Below, piece after piece: positions 16,271 through 24,260 of a DNA stretch of 64,000 nt. Both the position numbers and the translations under genes were made by a program. The stretch spans positions 124,001 through 188,000 of the forward strand of contig NZ_JBCLNF010000003.1 in NCBI RefSeq assembly GCF_039062465.1, given 5' to 3'. The DNA is from Parolsenella sp958406235 (lineage in GTDB: Bacteria > Actinomycetota > Coriobacteriia > Coriobacteriales > Atopobiaceae). How positions within the stretch are numbered: the stretch's first letter is position 1; the number at the start of each line of letters is the position of its first letter. The notes below the pieces were generated by a model, which was not told where the DNA came from, did no database searches, and saw only the letters and a program-made list of their open reading frames with translations.

Positions 16271-17407
16271 TTACTTCGACGCCTCCTCGATAGAACCCCG
16301 GATAAGGATGGGACATATGTTCTTGAGCTGGGCTTTAAGTTGTTCGTTAATTGCATGGCGCGTGCGCCATGCCTGGTACAACTCGACTGCATACCGTTGC
16401 ACAGCGATATCGGGCAGGGGGATGCGCACATCGCACATCTCGACCCAGTCGAATGTTTCTCGCGCGCTGCCCCAGGAGTTGAAGCGGGCGTAGCGATCGA
16501 ACTCGGAACGGCCAAAAAAGAGCATCAGATAACCGGGTAACAGCTTCCGCTCTGCGGACTTCTTAACGCGGAAAACGGTATTGATTGCCGAGGTGATATT
16601 CGTCTCATTGGACTCGTTGAGCGCTATGGATATTTTCCCACCATTTCGAGAGGTCACGGGAACATAGGCTACTGCACCGGGGGCAATAACTTTGTAGTTA
16701 CAAAGGTTCACGCCGTCCAAATTTGCTTTTGTCTCGATAAGCTGCTTCGATATGGATAGGCCCCGAACAGCATCTTTATCGAACTCGCCTTTGCTGTTTC
16801 TATCGTCGCACTGTTCGATATAAAGACCAATGGCCTCATGGGGCAACTCTCGCATGAGTTTCTCAACAAGTGCGTCGCACGTTAACTTTAGATCATCGAG
16901 CCCGCGCTTATAAGCCCGCTGGTTGGCCAGCATCGCCTCATAGATAGCAACATACTTCCGCTGCACCTCAATCGGCGGCAACTCGATTTCGCAAGCGCAA
17001 AAGTCGTCCCACGACATACCGTCTCGGACTGACCCATCTGTGTGAAACCAGAAATATCGATCGCGTTCAGTTGAATTGAAAAGCATATAGAGATACTCAG
17101 GGTGAGCTATCTCATCTGCCACTAACTGAAATACCGAATACGCTGGGCTAACAATCTTGTTTCTGGCTGTGCGGTTTAAAGCAATGGGCAAAACAACATC
17201 TCGCCCAACATGCATAAGGTTGCAGGCGTAATAACCACATGGAACAACTCTATATTTTGAGGTATCCTGGCCGACCTGCTTCGCAGGCTCAAAGAATTCT
17301 TTATCAGCGTTAATCCCTGAAACTTGATCTGCCCTCAAGTTAGAGACGCCGCATTCCTCTTTATATTGAAGGACCAGTTCGCCGACCCGATATCTACTTA
17401 ATCCCAT
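16271..17407 (-). CDS. hsdS: Type I restriction enzyme, specificity subunit (HsdS)
   Basis: A 378-residue subunit with two target-recognition domains. Each domain ends in the usual hydrophobic-proline anchor, EIELPPIEVQRKYV (~140-153) and DVRIPLPDIAVQRYAV (~333-348), followed by a long helix that spaces the domains. The recognition halves are unlike each other, as expected for a bipartite target. Its ATG overlaps the end of hsdM by 14 nt, and its own stop is 2 nt before the abi-like gene. Base composition is lower in G+C than hsdM/hsdR, common for the exchangeable S gene. No inverted repeats or recombinase gene for phase variation were seen. Confidence 0.9.
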   Translation of the reverse strand: MGLSRYRVGELVLQYKEECGVSNLRADQVSGINADKEFFEPAKQVGQDTSKYRVVPCGYYACNLMHVGRDVVLPIALNRTARNKIVSPAYSVFQLVADEIAHPEYLYMLFNSTERDRYFWFHTDGSVRDGMSWDDFCACEIELPPIEVQRKYVAIYEAMLANQRAYKRGLDDLKLTCDALVEKLMRELPHEAIGLYIEQCDDRNSKGEFDKDAVRGLSISKQLIETKANLDGVNLCNYKVIAPGAVAYVPVTSRNGGKISIALNESNETNITSAINTVFRVKKSAERKLLPGYLMLFFGRSEFDRYARFNSWGSARETFDWVEMCDVRIPLPDIAVQRYAVELYQAWRTRHAINEQLKAQLKNICPILIRGSIEEASK

Positions 17408-19010
17408 AACCGATGCCCTCGAACGCGGCCTCGAGCGTGGCCTGGGACTTCTTCTCCGAAGCCAAAAGCTCTTTCATCTCTGCCTGGATGCGGCCCATCT
17501 CCCTCTCGTAGTCGATGCCCAGATCATGGTCGATGAACTCAATGTACTTGCTCGGCGTAAGCGCATACCCGCGACTCTCGATGGTGATCTGATCGGAATC
17601 GTCACTTTTGATGCGTACGGATTTGCACAGCTCGGGCACGTCCTCGTAGCCGCCGTCAACACAACGCCAGCTCTCGAAGATGTCTTTAACGCGAGCGATT
17701 TGCTCAGACGTGAGCACGGTCTTCTTCTTGTTCTTGTTCTTGTCGTACGTGTACTTCTCGATATTCTCGTCCCACGTGCGAAGGTCCATGAACAGCACCT
17801 CGCCACGGCGGTCGCGTAGCTTGCGGCTGGCCTTTTCGCCGGCTCCCTTGTTCATGTTCAGAATCCAAAGCGTCACCGAGATATCAGTGGTGTAGAACAT
17901 GTCGCGGGGCAATACGATGATGGCCTCGACCTTATCGTTCTCGAGGATCTTCTGGCGTATAGCGCCTTCGTCTCCGTCGGCGTTGAGGGCGCCGTTGGCG
18001 AGCAGAAAGCCGGCAACCCCATGGTTAACGTCGAGCTTCGAGAGCATGTGCAAGATCCACGCGTAGTTCCCGTTGGACGCGGGTGGTATGGGATAGCCTT
18101 TCCAACGCGGATCGTTAAGAAGCTCATCGGCGCCACGCCAGTTCTTCAGATTGAACGGCGGGTTCGCCATGATGTAGTCGACCTTCTTGTCCTTATGCTG
18201 GTCTTTCTCGAAGGTCGAGACGGCTTCTTCGCCGAGGTTATTCGATATGCCGCGGATGGCAAGGTTCATCTTGCATAGGCGCCACGTGTCGGGATTCGAC
18301 TCCTGCCCGACCACCGAGACCGCGCTGCTGTTGCCGTGGTGGCGTTCAACGAATTTGTGAGACTGCACGAACATGCCACCGGAGCCGCAGCACGGGTCGT
18401 AGACGACCCCCTCGTACGGTTCGATGAGCTCGGCAATGAGCTGGACGACACAGGCGGGCGTGTAGAACTCGCCGTCTTCCTTGGAGCTGCCCACAGCAAA
18501 CGTTTGCAAGAAGTACTCGTACGCGCGCCCGATAAGGTCTTCCTCGTGATAGCGCTTCTCGCTGATCTTAGCGATCTCGTCTATGAGCGATTTAATGGAG
18601 CTCTTGGTTGCGCCGAGCGTGGCGAACAGGCCCAGCGGCAAAGCGCCCCTGAGCGAGGGGTTCGCCTTCTCCGCCTCGCTCATGGCGTTGTCGATGATGG
18701 TGGCGATCGCGTTGTCGCCTGCGTGGTCGACAAGGTAGGTCCACCGTGCGGGTTCGGGCAAATAGAACACGTTGACCGCGTTGTAGAAAGAAGGCTTCTC
18801 GAGGAACGCCGGGATGTCGCCGTACTGCTCGACGAGCTCCTTGCGGCGATTATTAAACTTGTCGCCGGCAAACTTCAGGAATACGAGGCTGATGACAGCG
18901 TCGCGGTTCTTCTCCATGCTGCCGACGCCGCGAAGCGCAACGCGGCAGTTCCACAACACTTGCTCGAGCGTAAGCTCGGAATCGTTCTTCTTGGTGCTTT
19001 TGCGTGCCAT
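17394..19010 (-). CDS. hsdM: Type I restriction enzyme, methylase subunit (HsdM)
   Basis: A 538-residue N6-adenine methylase. The N-terminal helical domain (LEQVLWNCRVALRG) is followed by EFYTP (181-185), the SAM-binding DPCCGSGGMF (205-214) and the catalytic NPPF (283-286). It transfers a methyl group from SAM to adenine at the site set by HsdS. The start at 19010 has TAGGAG just upstream and matches the family start (MARKSTKK); further upstream codons lack a ribosome site. First gene of the hsdM-hsdS-abi-hsdR operon, with a 14-nt overlap with hsdS. Intact. Confidence 0.95.
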   Translation of the reverse strand: MARKSTKKNDSELTLEQVLWNCRVALRGVGSMEKNRDAVISLVFLKFAGDKFNNRRKELVEQYGDIPAFLEKPSFYNAVNVFYLPEPARWTYLVDHAGDNAIATIIDNAMSEAEKANPSLRGALPLGLFATLGATKSSIKSLIDEIAKISEKRYHEEDLIGRAYEYFLQTFAVGSSKEDGEFYTPACVVQLIAELIEPYEGVVYDPCCGSGGMFVQSHKFVERHHGNSSAVSVVGQESNPDTWRLCKMNLAIRGISNNLGEEAVSTFEKDQHKDKKVDYIMANPPFNLKNWRGADELLNDPRWKGYPIPPASNGNYAWILHMLSKLDVNHGVAGFLLANGALNADGDEGAIRQKILENDKVEAIIVLPRDMFYTTDISVTLWILNMNKGAGEKASRKLRDRRGEVLFMDLRTWDENIEKYTYDKNKNKKKTVLTSEQIARVKDIFESWRCVDGGYEDVPELCKSVRIKSDDSDQITIESRGYALTPSKYIEFIDHDLGIDYEREMGRIQAEMKELLASEKKSQATLEAAFEGIGYGIK

Positions 19011-19524
19011 AAGGCTCCTAGGGGCTAGAAAAGCGGCAAGAATATCGTTGCAGATAAATAAGTAACCGCTCGTGATGCTCAGTCCGTGACAGTTTAACAT
19101 TCAATAGGGCATAAAACCCGTGCTAGGCGTGCCTATGCGCGACAGATGAAGCATGCACGGGGGGGATAGCGTGTTCTTTGATTGTTCTGTCATCTGGGTG
19201 TAAACAGTCGCCTGCAGTTGCCCGCTTGTCCCGATTTATCAAGGTAGCACTCCCGCAATGTCCAATCCCAGCTGACGGACGTCATTTATCAGGCGTGCCT
19301 TGAGTAACGGGGGCATGTCGCTCAAAGTCCACGTGGACAGCAGAAGCAAACTCGACAGAAGTGGCAGCGCGCCTGGCGACTCACCATGCCATCAGCGATT
19401 GTCGTAACCATCGTGGCATCGAAAGCCTTGGGTCATTTTCCCTGCCCGTTTTCGAAACTTTTGGAGCGACAAGGTTAACTCGGTGAGATAATGCGAGCGT
19501 AAGGCATCAGAAAGGCAGGCACCC
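19011..19524. other. Intergenic region upstream of hsdM
   Basis: About 500 nt without a convincing gene. It must hold the hsdM promoter. CCCGTGC (19110-19116) and GCACGGG (19155-19161) form a weak dyad around a 38-nt loop. Short plus-strand stretches such as SLKVHVDSRSKLDRSG look protein-like but have no start or extent, and are probably relics related to the dead restriction gene next to them. Confidence 0.4.
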
Positions 19525-19671
19525 ATGGGAGCTTGGATGATCCGCGCGGGGCGCGGCGGGGCGCATGCGGCAGACTGACTCGATCGCAACGTCATTGGCA
19601 TCGACTGGGATTTCGACGGCACGGATATCGTCAACATGAGCCGTGAGCAAATCCGCGGGACCCGGCAGACG
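19525..19671 (+). pseudogene. Mrr-like restriction endonuclease, N-terminal relic
   Basis: From an ATG at 19525 with AAAGGCAGG upstream the frame reads MGAWMIRAGRGG, then AHAAD, a TGA where the family has a codon for Trp, then LDRNVIGIDWDFDGTDI and NMSREQIRGTRQ before homology is lost. This is the start of the Mrr-type restriction endonucleases often found in Coriobacteriia (MxxWMIRAGxxG...IGxGWDFGG). The nuclease domain is missing, so the gene is dead through both a nonsense change and truncation. It lies between hsdM and the toxin-antitoxin pair. Confidence 0.6.
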
Positions 19672-19709
19672 CGATTGCCTGCCAGGCCCCGATATTGTCG
19701 GCGCGCTGT

Positions 19710-19800
19710 CAGCAGCAGCTATCCGATGACCGCGTTTCTCTTGCCGATGGCCTCGTACGGAACGGGCATATCGGCCAGCAGCAGCTATCCGATGGCCGCG
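19710..19800. repeat. 25-bp duplication at the end of the fic gene
   Basis: CAGCAGCAGCTATCCGATG plus CCGCG-type ending occurs at 19710-19734 and 19776-19800, differing at one base. The right copy includes the last codons and stop of the fic gene; the left copy lies 66 nt downstream of it. This looks like a scar of a local duplication or of an insertion that removed the restriction gene. Confidence 0.55.
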
Positions 19801-20276
19801 CTCTGTCTGAGCTCCTCGGAGAGTGCCTCGTTCGTTCGCGCACCGGAGACGATGTCCTGGATCCAGGCGTAGTAGCGGTTCGTCGCGGGGTCGTCCGTAT
19901 CGTCGAACGCCACGCAGGCGCCGGCGCTTCGCAGAATGGAGAGCGCGGTGACGAGCGCCGTCCTCTTGTTGCCGTCCTGGAACAGGTGGTCTTTGGCCAG
20001 GTGCTGCGCAAGGTAGGTCGCCTGATCAAAGAGGTCTGCGAACCTCTCCGCCGGAGACTGGCCAAAGTACGTGCAGAACGTCGCCGCAAGCACAGATTGC
20101 AGCTTCTCGTGCGCCGCCGGCACACCCCCGCCTATCGGGTCCGGCGAGTAGAGCGCGAACTCCTCCCCCAGCCCCCGCTGAAAGGCACAGATCTTCGCGG
20201 CCAGGTCCTCGATGGCCTCCTCTTCGTCAAGCACGAGGACGGGCACAGCCGAGTACTTCTCGTCCATGGTCTTCAT
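19785..20276 (-). CDS. Fic/Doc-family toxin
   Basis: A 163-residue Fic-fold protein. The active-site motif is HLFQDGNKRTA (97-107), which is of the Doc type (HxFxDGNKR) rather than the HPFxxGNGR of AMPylating Fic. Doc proteins phosphorylate EF-Tu and stop translation. The N-terminal part is longer than in phage P1 Doc. The start at 20276 overlaps the stop of the upstream Panacea gene (TGATG), so the pair is translationally coupled with the presumed antitoxin first. No Phd-type antitoxin or Fic inhibitory helix (S/TxxxExxN) was found, which supports the Panacea protein as partner. Confidence 0.85.
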   Translation of the reverse strand: MKTMDEKYSAVPVLVLDEEEAIEDLAAKICAFQRGLGEEFALYSPDPIGGGVPAAHEKLQSVLAATFCTYFGQSPAERFADLFDQATYLAQHLAKDHLFQDGNKRTALVTALSILRSAGACVAFDDTDDPATNRYYAWIQDIVSGARTNEALSEELRQSAAIG

Positions 20277-20782
20277 CAGGAGGTCTCCAGCATCTTGAGG
20301 GCACGGGGCATGTTCCGGGCAACGGTATCGAGCGTCGCGGAGAAGAGCTCGGGCCTGCTCGCATCCGCGTCCGCCGAGGCCCTGATCGCGTCAGACGTGA
20401 TCTCAGCTTCGCGGCCTGGCACATAGACCCTGGCCCACGCGCCACCCGGGCGGCGCACGAGGCTGACGAGGTCAAGCGCGGACAGCGGGCCATACTTCTC
20501 CGCGACGGAGTCGATCAGGCAGGCGGCGTCCGACTTGACCTCCGCGCGCCCGGTCGGCTCGGTAATCACCGTGTCATCCCGCTCGCCAAACGCATGGATG
20601 ACGGCGGGCACCACCGGGCCGCACTGCCAGGCCTCGATGCAGTCCTCGAAAAGTGGTTCACCCGTTGTGGCGATGGCCTCGGCCTGCACGAGGTAGACCA
20701 GTCTGTTGAGCTTGTGGATGGTGGCGGGATAGCACCTCCTCCATCTCTCGACCAGGTAGTTCGCGACGTCGATGGCCCTCAT
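20276..20782 (-). CDS. Panacea-domain (SocA/GepA-like, DUF4065) antitoxin
   Basis: A 168-residue protein beginning MRAIDVANYLVERWRR. It has the Panacea layout: an N-terminal helix, the KLNRLVYLVQAEAIATTGEPLFEDCIEAWQCGPVVP region (~24-59) with the typical W-x-x-GPVxP turn, and a C-terminal stretch YGPLSALDLVSLVRRPGGAW that matches the family TxxxEPW-like segment. Panacea proteins are versatile antitoxins that neutralise many unrelated toxins. Here it precedes and overlaps a Doc-type toxin by one base. AGGGGGCAGG lies before the ATG. Confidence 0.85.
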   Translation of the reverse strand: MRAIDVANYLVERWRRCYPATIHKLNRLVYLVQAEAIATTGEPLFEDCIEAWQCGPVVPAVIHAFGERDDTVITEPTGRAEVKSDAACLIDSVAEKYGPLSALDLVSLVRRPGGAWARVYVPGREAEITSDAIRASADADASRPELFSATLDTVARNMPRALKMLETS

Positions 20783-20920
20783 CCTGCCCCCTCGCTCTCA
20801 AACGAAACGTGCCGGCTTACGCGTTTGCATCATTCTAGGGTGGCCACCGCGGACGAGAGCTCAGCTTGTCAGCTGAAATGGACACTGCGACCGGCCGACA
20901 TTCACCACCTCTTACCAAAC

Positions 20921-20953
20921 GAGGCCCGGCAAGCGTGTCGCTTGCCGGGCCTC
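20921..20953. terminator. Hairpin terminator downstream of arcB
   Basis: GAGGCCCGGCAAGCG (20921-20935) and CGCTTGCCGGGCCTC (20939-20953) form a perfect 15-bp stem with a TGT loop, 86 nt past the arcB stop. No long T-tract follows on the minus strand. Confidence 0.65.
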
Positions 20954-21038
20954 GGTCTCATTGGCTATCGCGCAGCTCGCGCGAGCCACGGGCAAGACGC
21001 GCTCGCCCGCTCGCCTCTACGCTTGCCGCCCCCCGCCG

Positions 21039-22067
21039 CTACTTCAGCGTGGCGTACATCACGGCCTTGATGGAGTGCATGCGGTTCTCGGCCTCGTCGA
21101 AGACCACAGACTTCTCGGACTCGAAGACCTCGTCCGTGACCTCCATCTCGGCGATGCCAAACTGCTCGTTGACCTCGACGGCCGTGGTGGTGTTGAGGTC
21201 GTGGAAGCTGGGCAGGCAGTGCATGAAGATGGCGTTCGGCGCGGCCTTGGCCATGGCCTCGGCGTTGACCTGGTAGGGCGAGAGGAGCTTGATGCGCTCG
21301 CCCCAGATGTCCGCCGGCTCGCCCATGGAGACCCAGATGTCCGTGTAGACGACGGTGGCGTCGGCAAGGCCCTCGTCGAGGTCCTCGGTCAGGGTGATGG
21401 TGCAGCCGTTCTCCGCGGCGATCTTACGGCACTCCTCCACGAGCTCCGCATCCGGCATCTGGGCGGTGGGGCCGCAAGCGCAGAAGTCGAGGCCGAGCTT
21501 GGCGCACACGACCATCAGGGAGTTGCCCACGTTGTTGCCGGCGTCACCCATGAAGGTGAGCTTGTTGCCAGCGAGCTTGCCGGTGTGCTCGCGGACGGTG
21601 AGCATGTCGGCGACCATCTGCGTGGGGTGGAACTCGGTGGTGAGGCCGTTCCAAACGGGGACGCCGGCGTTGTTGGCGAGGTCCTCGACGATGCTCTGGG
21701 CGAAGCCACGGTACTCGATGCCGTCATACATGCGGCCGAGCACGCGGGCGGTGTCCTCGATGGACTCCTTCTTGCCCATCTGCGAGCTCTTGGGATCGAG
21801 GTAGGTGACGCCCATGCCGAGGTCCATCGCGCCAACCTCGAAGCTGCAGCGCGTACGCGTGGAGGTCTTCTCGAACAGCAGCACGACGTTCTTGCCGTGG
21901 AGCCAGTCGTGCGCCTCGCCGGCCTTCTTCATGGCCTTGAGCTCGGCCGCGAGGTCGATGAGATAGAGGATCTCGTCCGGGGTGTAGTCGAGGAGCTTGA
22001 GGAAGTTGCGACCAGAGAGGTCGACGCCCTTCGCCGCGTAGGTCTCGTCCGCCTTGGTGTGGTTCAT
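21039..22067 (-). CDS. arcB: Ornithine carbamoyltransferase
   Basis: A 342-residue OTCase. The carbamoyl-phosphate loop STRTR is at 69-73, HPTQ follows near residue 145, the ornithine/citrulline-binding DxxVSMG appears as DIWVSMGEP, and the HCLP loop is at about 275. In the arginine deiminase pathway it converts citrulline and phosphate to ornithine and carbamoyl phosphate, which yields ATP through carbamate kinase; the enzyme is reversible. Linkage to arcA supports the catabolic name arcB, though argF cannot be excluded. No carbamate kinase or antiporter gene is present in the window. Start at 22067 follows GAGAGGAT. Confidence 0.92.
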   Translation of the reverse strand: MNHTKADETYAAKGVDLSGRNFLKLLDYTPDEILYLIDLAAELKAMKKAGEAHDWLHGKNVVLLFEKTSTRTRCSFEVGAMDLGMGVTYLDPKSSQMGKKESIEDTARVLGRMYDGIEYRGFAQSIVEDLANNAGVPVWNGLTTEFHPTQMVADMLTVREHTGKLAGNKLTFMGDAGNNVGNSLMVVCAKLGLDFCACGPTAQMPDAELVEECRKIAAENGCTITLTEDLDEGLADATVVYTDIWVSMGEPADIWGERIKLLSPYQVNAEAMAKAAPNAIFMHCLPSFHDLNTTTAVEVNEQFGIAEMEVTDEVFESEKSVVFDEAENRMHSIKAVMYATLK

Positions 22068-22097
22068 GATGATCCTCTCGTCTGGCCGCTGCGCGTT

Positions 22098-22140
22098 ATG
22101 CGTAAATACGGGTGTAATATTCATAATCTTGCATAAATAG
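22098..22140. promoter_or_regulatory. Possible ArgR-type sites upstream of arcB
   Basis: TGCGTAAATA (22099-22108) and TGCATAAATA (22130-22139) are direct repeats whose spacing is 31 nt, about three helical turns, in an AT-rich leader 30-75 nt before arcB. They resemble half-sites of ARG boxes. The match is partial; no argR gene is in the window. Confidence 0.35.
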
Positions 22141-22246
22141 TGCCATTTAGAACATTTCGTGATTATAACGAGCTATTCAAGCACCTTCAAGCGCCATCCC
22201 TGCCACGATACCAAAAGTTGACAAAGCGACCCGTGCAGGTGCGCCG

Positions 22247-22275
22247 GTTGACAAAGGGACAGTCCCCTTGTCAAC
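22247..22275. repeat. GGGACWGTCCC palindrome, copy 1
   Basis: GTTGACAAAGGGAC-A-GTCCCCTTGTCAAC, a 14-bp inverted repeat with one mismatch and a single central base. A truncated copy (AGTTGACAAAGCGAC) sits at 22216-22230. Lies between arcA and arcB. Confidence 0.7.
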
Positions 22276-22283
22276 CCCGCGAA

Positions 22284-22316
22284 AACCTGAAAAAGGGACT
22301 GTCCCTTTTTCAGGTT
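22284..22316. repeat. GGGACWGTCCC palindrome, copy 2
   Basis: AACCTGAAAAAGGGAC-T-GTCCCTTTTTCAGGTT, a perfect 16-bp inverted repeat. Its last base is the first base of the arcA stop codon complement, so the hairpin begins exactly where arcA ends and could double as a terminator. Confidence 0.7.
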
Positions 22317-23668
22317 TAGAGGGCGTCGCGGACGAAGGGCATGCTCATGCAGCGGGGGCCGCCGCGGCCGCGGGAGAGCTCGCTCGACGGCAGGACCACG
22401 AGCTCCAGGCCCGCCTTGGCGAGCGCCTCGTTCGTGGCGGTGTTGCGCTGGTAGACGCAGACGCGGCCCGGCGCAATGGCGAGGGTGTTCGACCCGTCGT
22501 TCCACTGTTCGCGCGCGGCAGCGATGGAGTCTCCCCCGCCACAGCGGATGAGCTGGACGGCGGGCACGTGCAGGATGCGCGCGAGCACGCGGTCGAGCGA
22601 GTCCGAGACCTCCTCGACGGCAAGCTCCCCCTCGTGGGCGCCGCGCGTGATGCGGAAAACCTGCATCGTTCCGAGGATGCCGGGATAGACCGTGAAGCGG
22701 TCATAGTCCACCTGTGTGAGAACCGTGTCGAGGTGCATGAACGCGCGGTTCTCCGGAATACGCAAGGCGTAGACCTCCTCGATGGGGCAGGCCTCGTCCC
22801 AGATCATGCGGCATGCGAGCGTGTCGATTGCCGCCGCCTCCGTGCGCTGGGAGATGCCCACGCAGACCGTGCGCTCGCCCAGGACGAGGATGTCGCCGCC
22901 CTCGACGTGGTAGGCGAGATCGCGGTCATACCACAGCGGCACGTCGCGATACGCGGGGTGGCAGGCGAACAAGAAGCGCCCGTAGATGGTCTCGCGACGA
23001 CGCGTCACCTTGTACATGCGGTTGAGGCACACGCCAGGGCCCACCACGCTGAACGGGTCCCTCGTGAAGTAGAGGTTGGGCATCGGGTCGACGATGAGCT
23101 CTGTCTCCGCCTCCGCCGCGTCACCGAGGATGCCCGCAAGCGTGGAGCCGGTGCCGCCACGCGAGGATGAGCCGGGAACGAGGCCCGTACCCGGGACGTA
23201 GCGAACGTCGAGTGGAAGGCAGAGCTCGCGCTTCGTGATGCCCGCCATCGTCTTGAGGACGAGCTCGTACGGATCGGCGATCGAGTCGAGCAGGCCACGG
23301 ATGGCGGCAAGGGCGACGTTGTCATGCACGCCGCACTCCGCCAGGAACTGGTTGGTGAACTCCTGACGCGCTCCCGGCACGGCGGCGATGGCCTCCGCGA
23401 CGAGACGCTCGAGATAGACGACCTCGACACCCTCGTTACGGAGGAGGTTGGCGAAGTTGTCGTGCTCCTCCTGGGCGAGCTCGAGGAACGGCGTGTCATC
23501 GAAGAGCAGCCTGTCGAGGTCGACCGGGATGAGGTTCAGGAGCTCGTCGCCGGGGCGGTGGAGACACACGCGACGGAGCTGGCCAATCTCGCTCAAGACG
23601 GAGAGCGGCGCGGTGGACGCGCTCACCGCCGCGGTCGCACCCGTCATGACAGCGTTGTCCGCGGCCAT
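22316..23668 (-). CDS. arcA: Arginine deiminase
   Basis: A 450-residue arginine deiminase that hydrolyses arginine to citrulline and ammonia, giving ATP and acid resistance through the ADI pathway. Visible motifs are the N-terminal SEIGQLRRVCLHRPG, NLYFTRDPF, the catalytic His in FMHLDTV, and the nucleophile in GRGGPRCMSMPF, where Cys is residue 440. The start at 23668 lies one base after the stop of the DUF6483 gene and follows AGGAGAGGG; a further ATG at residue 8 is possible. The family is usually near 410 residues; the additional length is in a Ser/Ala-rich N-terminus and a central insertion around SSRGGTGSTLAGIL. Confidence 0.95.
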   Translation of the reverse strand: MAADNAVMTGATAAVSASTAPLSVLSEIGQLRRVCLHRPGDELLNLIPVDLDRLLFDDTPFLELAQEEHDNFANLLRNEGVEVVYLERLVAEAIAAVPGARQEFTNQFLAECGVHDNVALAAIRGLLDSIADPYELVLKTMAGITKRELCLPLDVRYVPGTGLVPGSSSRGGTGSTLAGILGDAAEAETELIVDPMPNLYFTRDPFSVVGPGVCLNRMYKVTRRRETIYGRFLFACHPAYRDVPLWYDRDLAYHVEGGDILVLGERTVCVGISQRTEAAAIDTLACRMIWDEACPIEEVYALRIPENRAFMHLDTVLTQVDYDRFTVYPGILGTMQVFRITRGAHEGELAVEEVSDSLDRVLARILHVPAVQLIRCGGGDSIAAAREQWNDGSNTLAIAPGRVCVYQRNTATNEALAKAGLELVVLPSSELSRGRGGPRCMSMPFVRDAL

Positions 23669-23669
23669 G

Positions 23670-24080
23670 CTAGGCCCTCTCCTTCTCGGCGGCAATCTCG
23701 GCGTCTAGCTCGCGATACTCCTCGGGGACATGGCCGTACTTGACCATGAAGGACTTGCAGATGGCCTCCGCCTGCTGGCGACGGGCAATCGCGATGCCCA
23801 TACTGCCGCGGGCCTCGTAGGCGTCCGCAATGCGCAGGAGCGCGTAGGTGACGTACTCCGCCAGGGAATCCGCGATACCGGAGAGTTCCATCATCGTGAC
23901 GAGGGAGTCCGGGTCGAGCGAGAGCGCCGTCGCGCCGTCGAGGTCGAGCAGGTTGCCCACGGCGTCCTCGAGGTCATGGATGGCATCGGGGTCCGCGTCG
24001 AGCATGGCGGCACGCAGGCGCTTCGAGAGCACCTCTCCAAAACGCCTGGTCAACTCAACAATGTAGTCGCGCTGCAACAT
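23670..24080 (-). CDS. DUF6483 family protein
   Basis: A 136-residue, wholly helical cytoplasmic protein beginning MLQRDYIVELTRRFGEVLSK, which matches the DUF6483 family opening (MxQRDYIxRxIEQ). The helical second half (ADAYEARGSMGIAIARRQQAEAICKSF) resembles tetratricopeptide-like packing. Its function is not known. It is the first gene of the operon with arcA, separated by one base, and has a strong GAGGAGG ribosome site. This linkage suggests an accessory role in arginine breakdown, which is inference only. Confidence 0.75.
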   Translation of the reverse strand: MLQRDYIVELTRRFGEVLSKRLRAAMLDADPDAIHDLEDAVGNLLDLDGATALSLDPDSLVTMMELSGIADSLAEYVTYALLRIADAYEARGSMGIAIARRQQAEAICKSFMVKYGHVPEEYRELDAEIAAEKERA

Positions 24081-24193
24081 ACGAGCTTCCTCCTCTGAAC
24101 AGTCATTCTTTAGATTCTATTCGTTTGGGCAGCGATAATATGCGCGGATGGGCAACTACCACCTAGGCAACGCAAGCGTGAGACGCAAGACGG

Positions 24194-24223
24194 CCGCGCG
24201 CCGGCCCGAGAGCTAGCGCGCGG
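24194..24223. terminator. Weak hairpin downstream of ruvB
   Basis: CCGCGCGC (24194-24201) and GCGCGCGG (24216-24223) form an 8-bp stem about 40 nt past the ruvB stop. There is no clear T-tract, so termination is tentative. Confidence 0.3.
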
Positions 24224-24260
24224 CAGAGAGCGGTTCTATAGCATGGCCCACACGGAGCAC

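Noticed and set aside
16271..17407. Phase-variable hsdS cassette
   Set aside because: No inverted hsdS copy, no recombinase gene and no slippage tract were found; the S gene appears single.
22067..22316. Hidden small gene between arcA and arcB
   Set aside because: The interval consists of a leader with ArgR-like sites and two palindromes; no frame with start and ribosome site.
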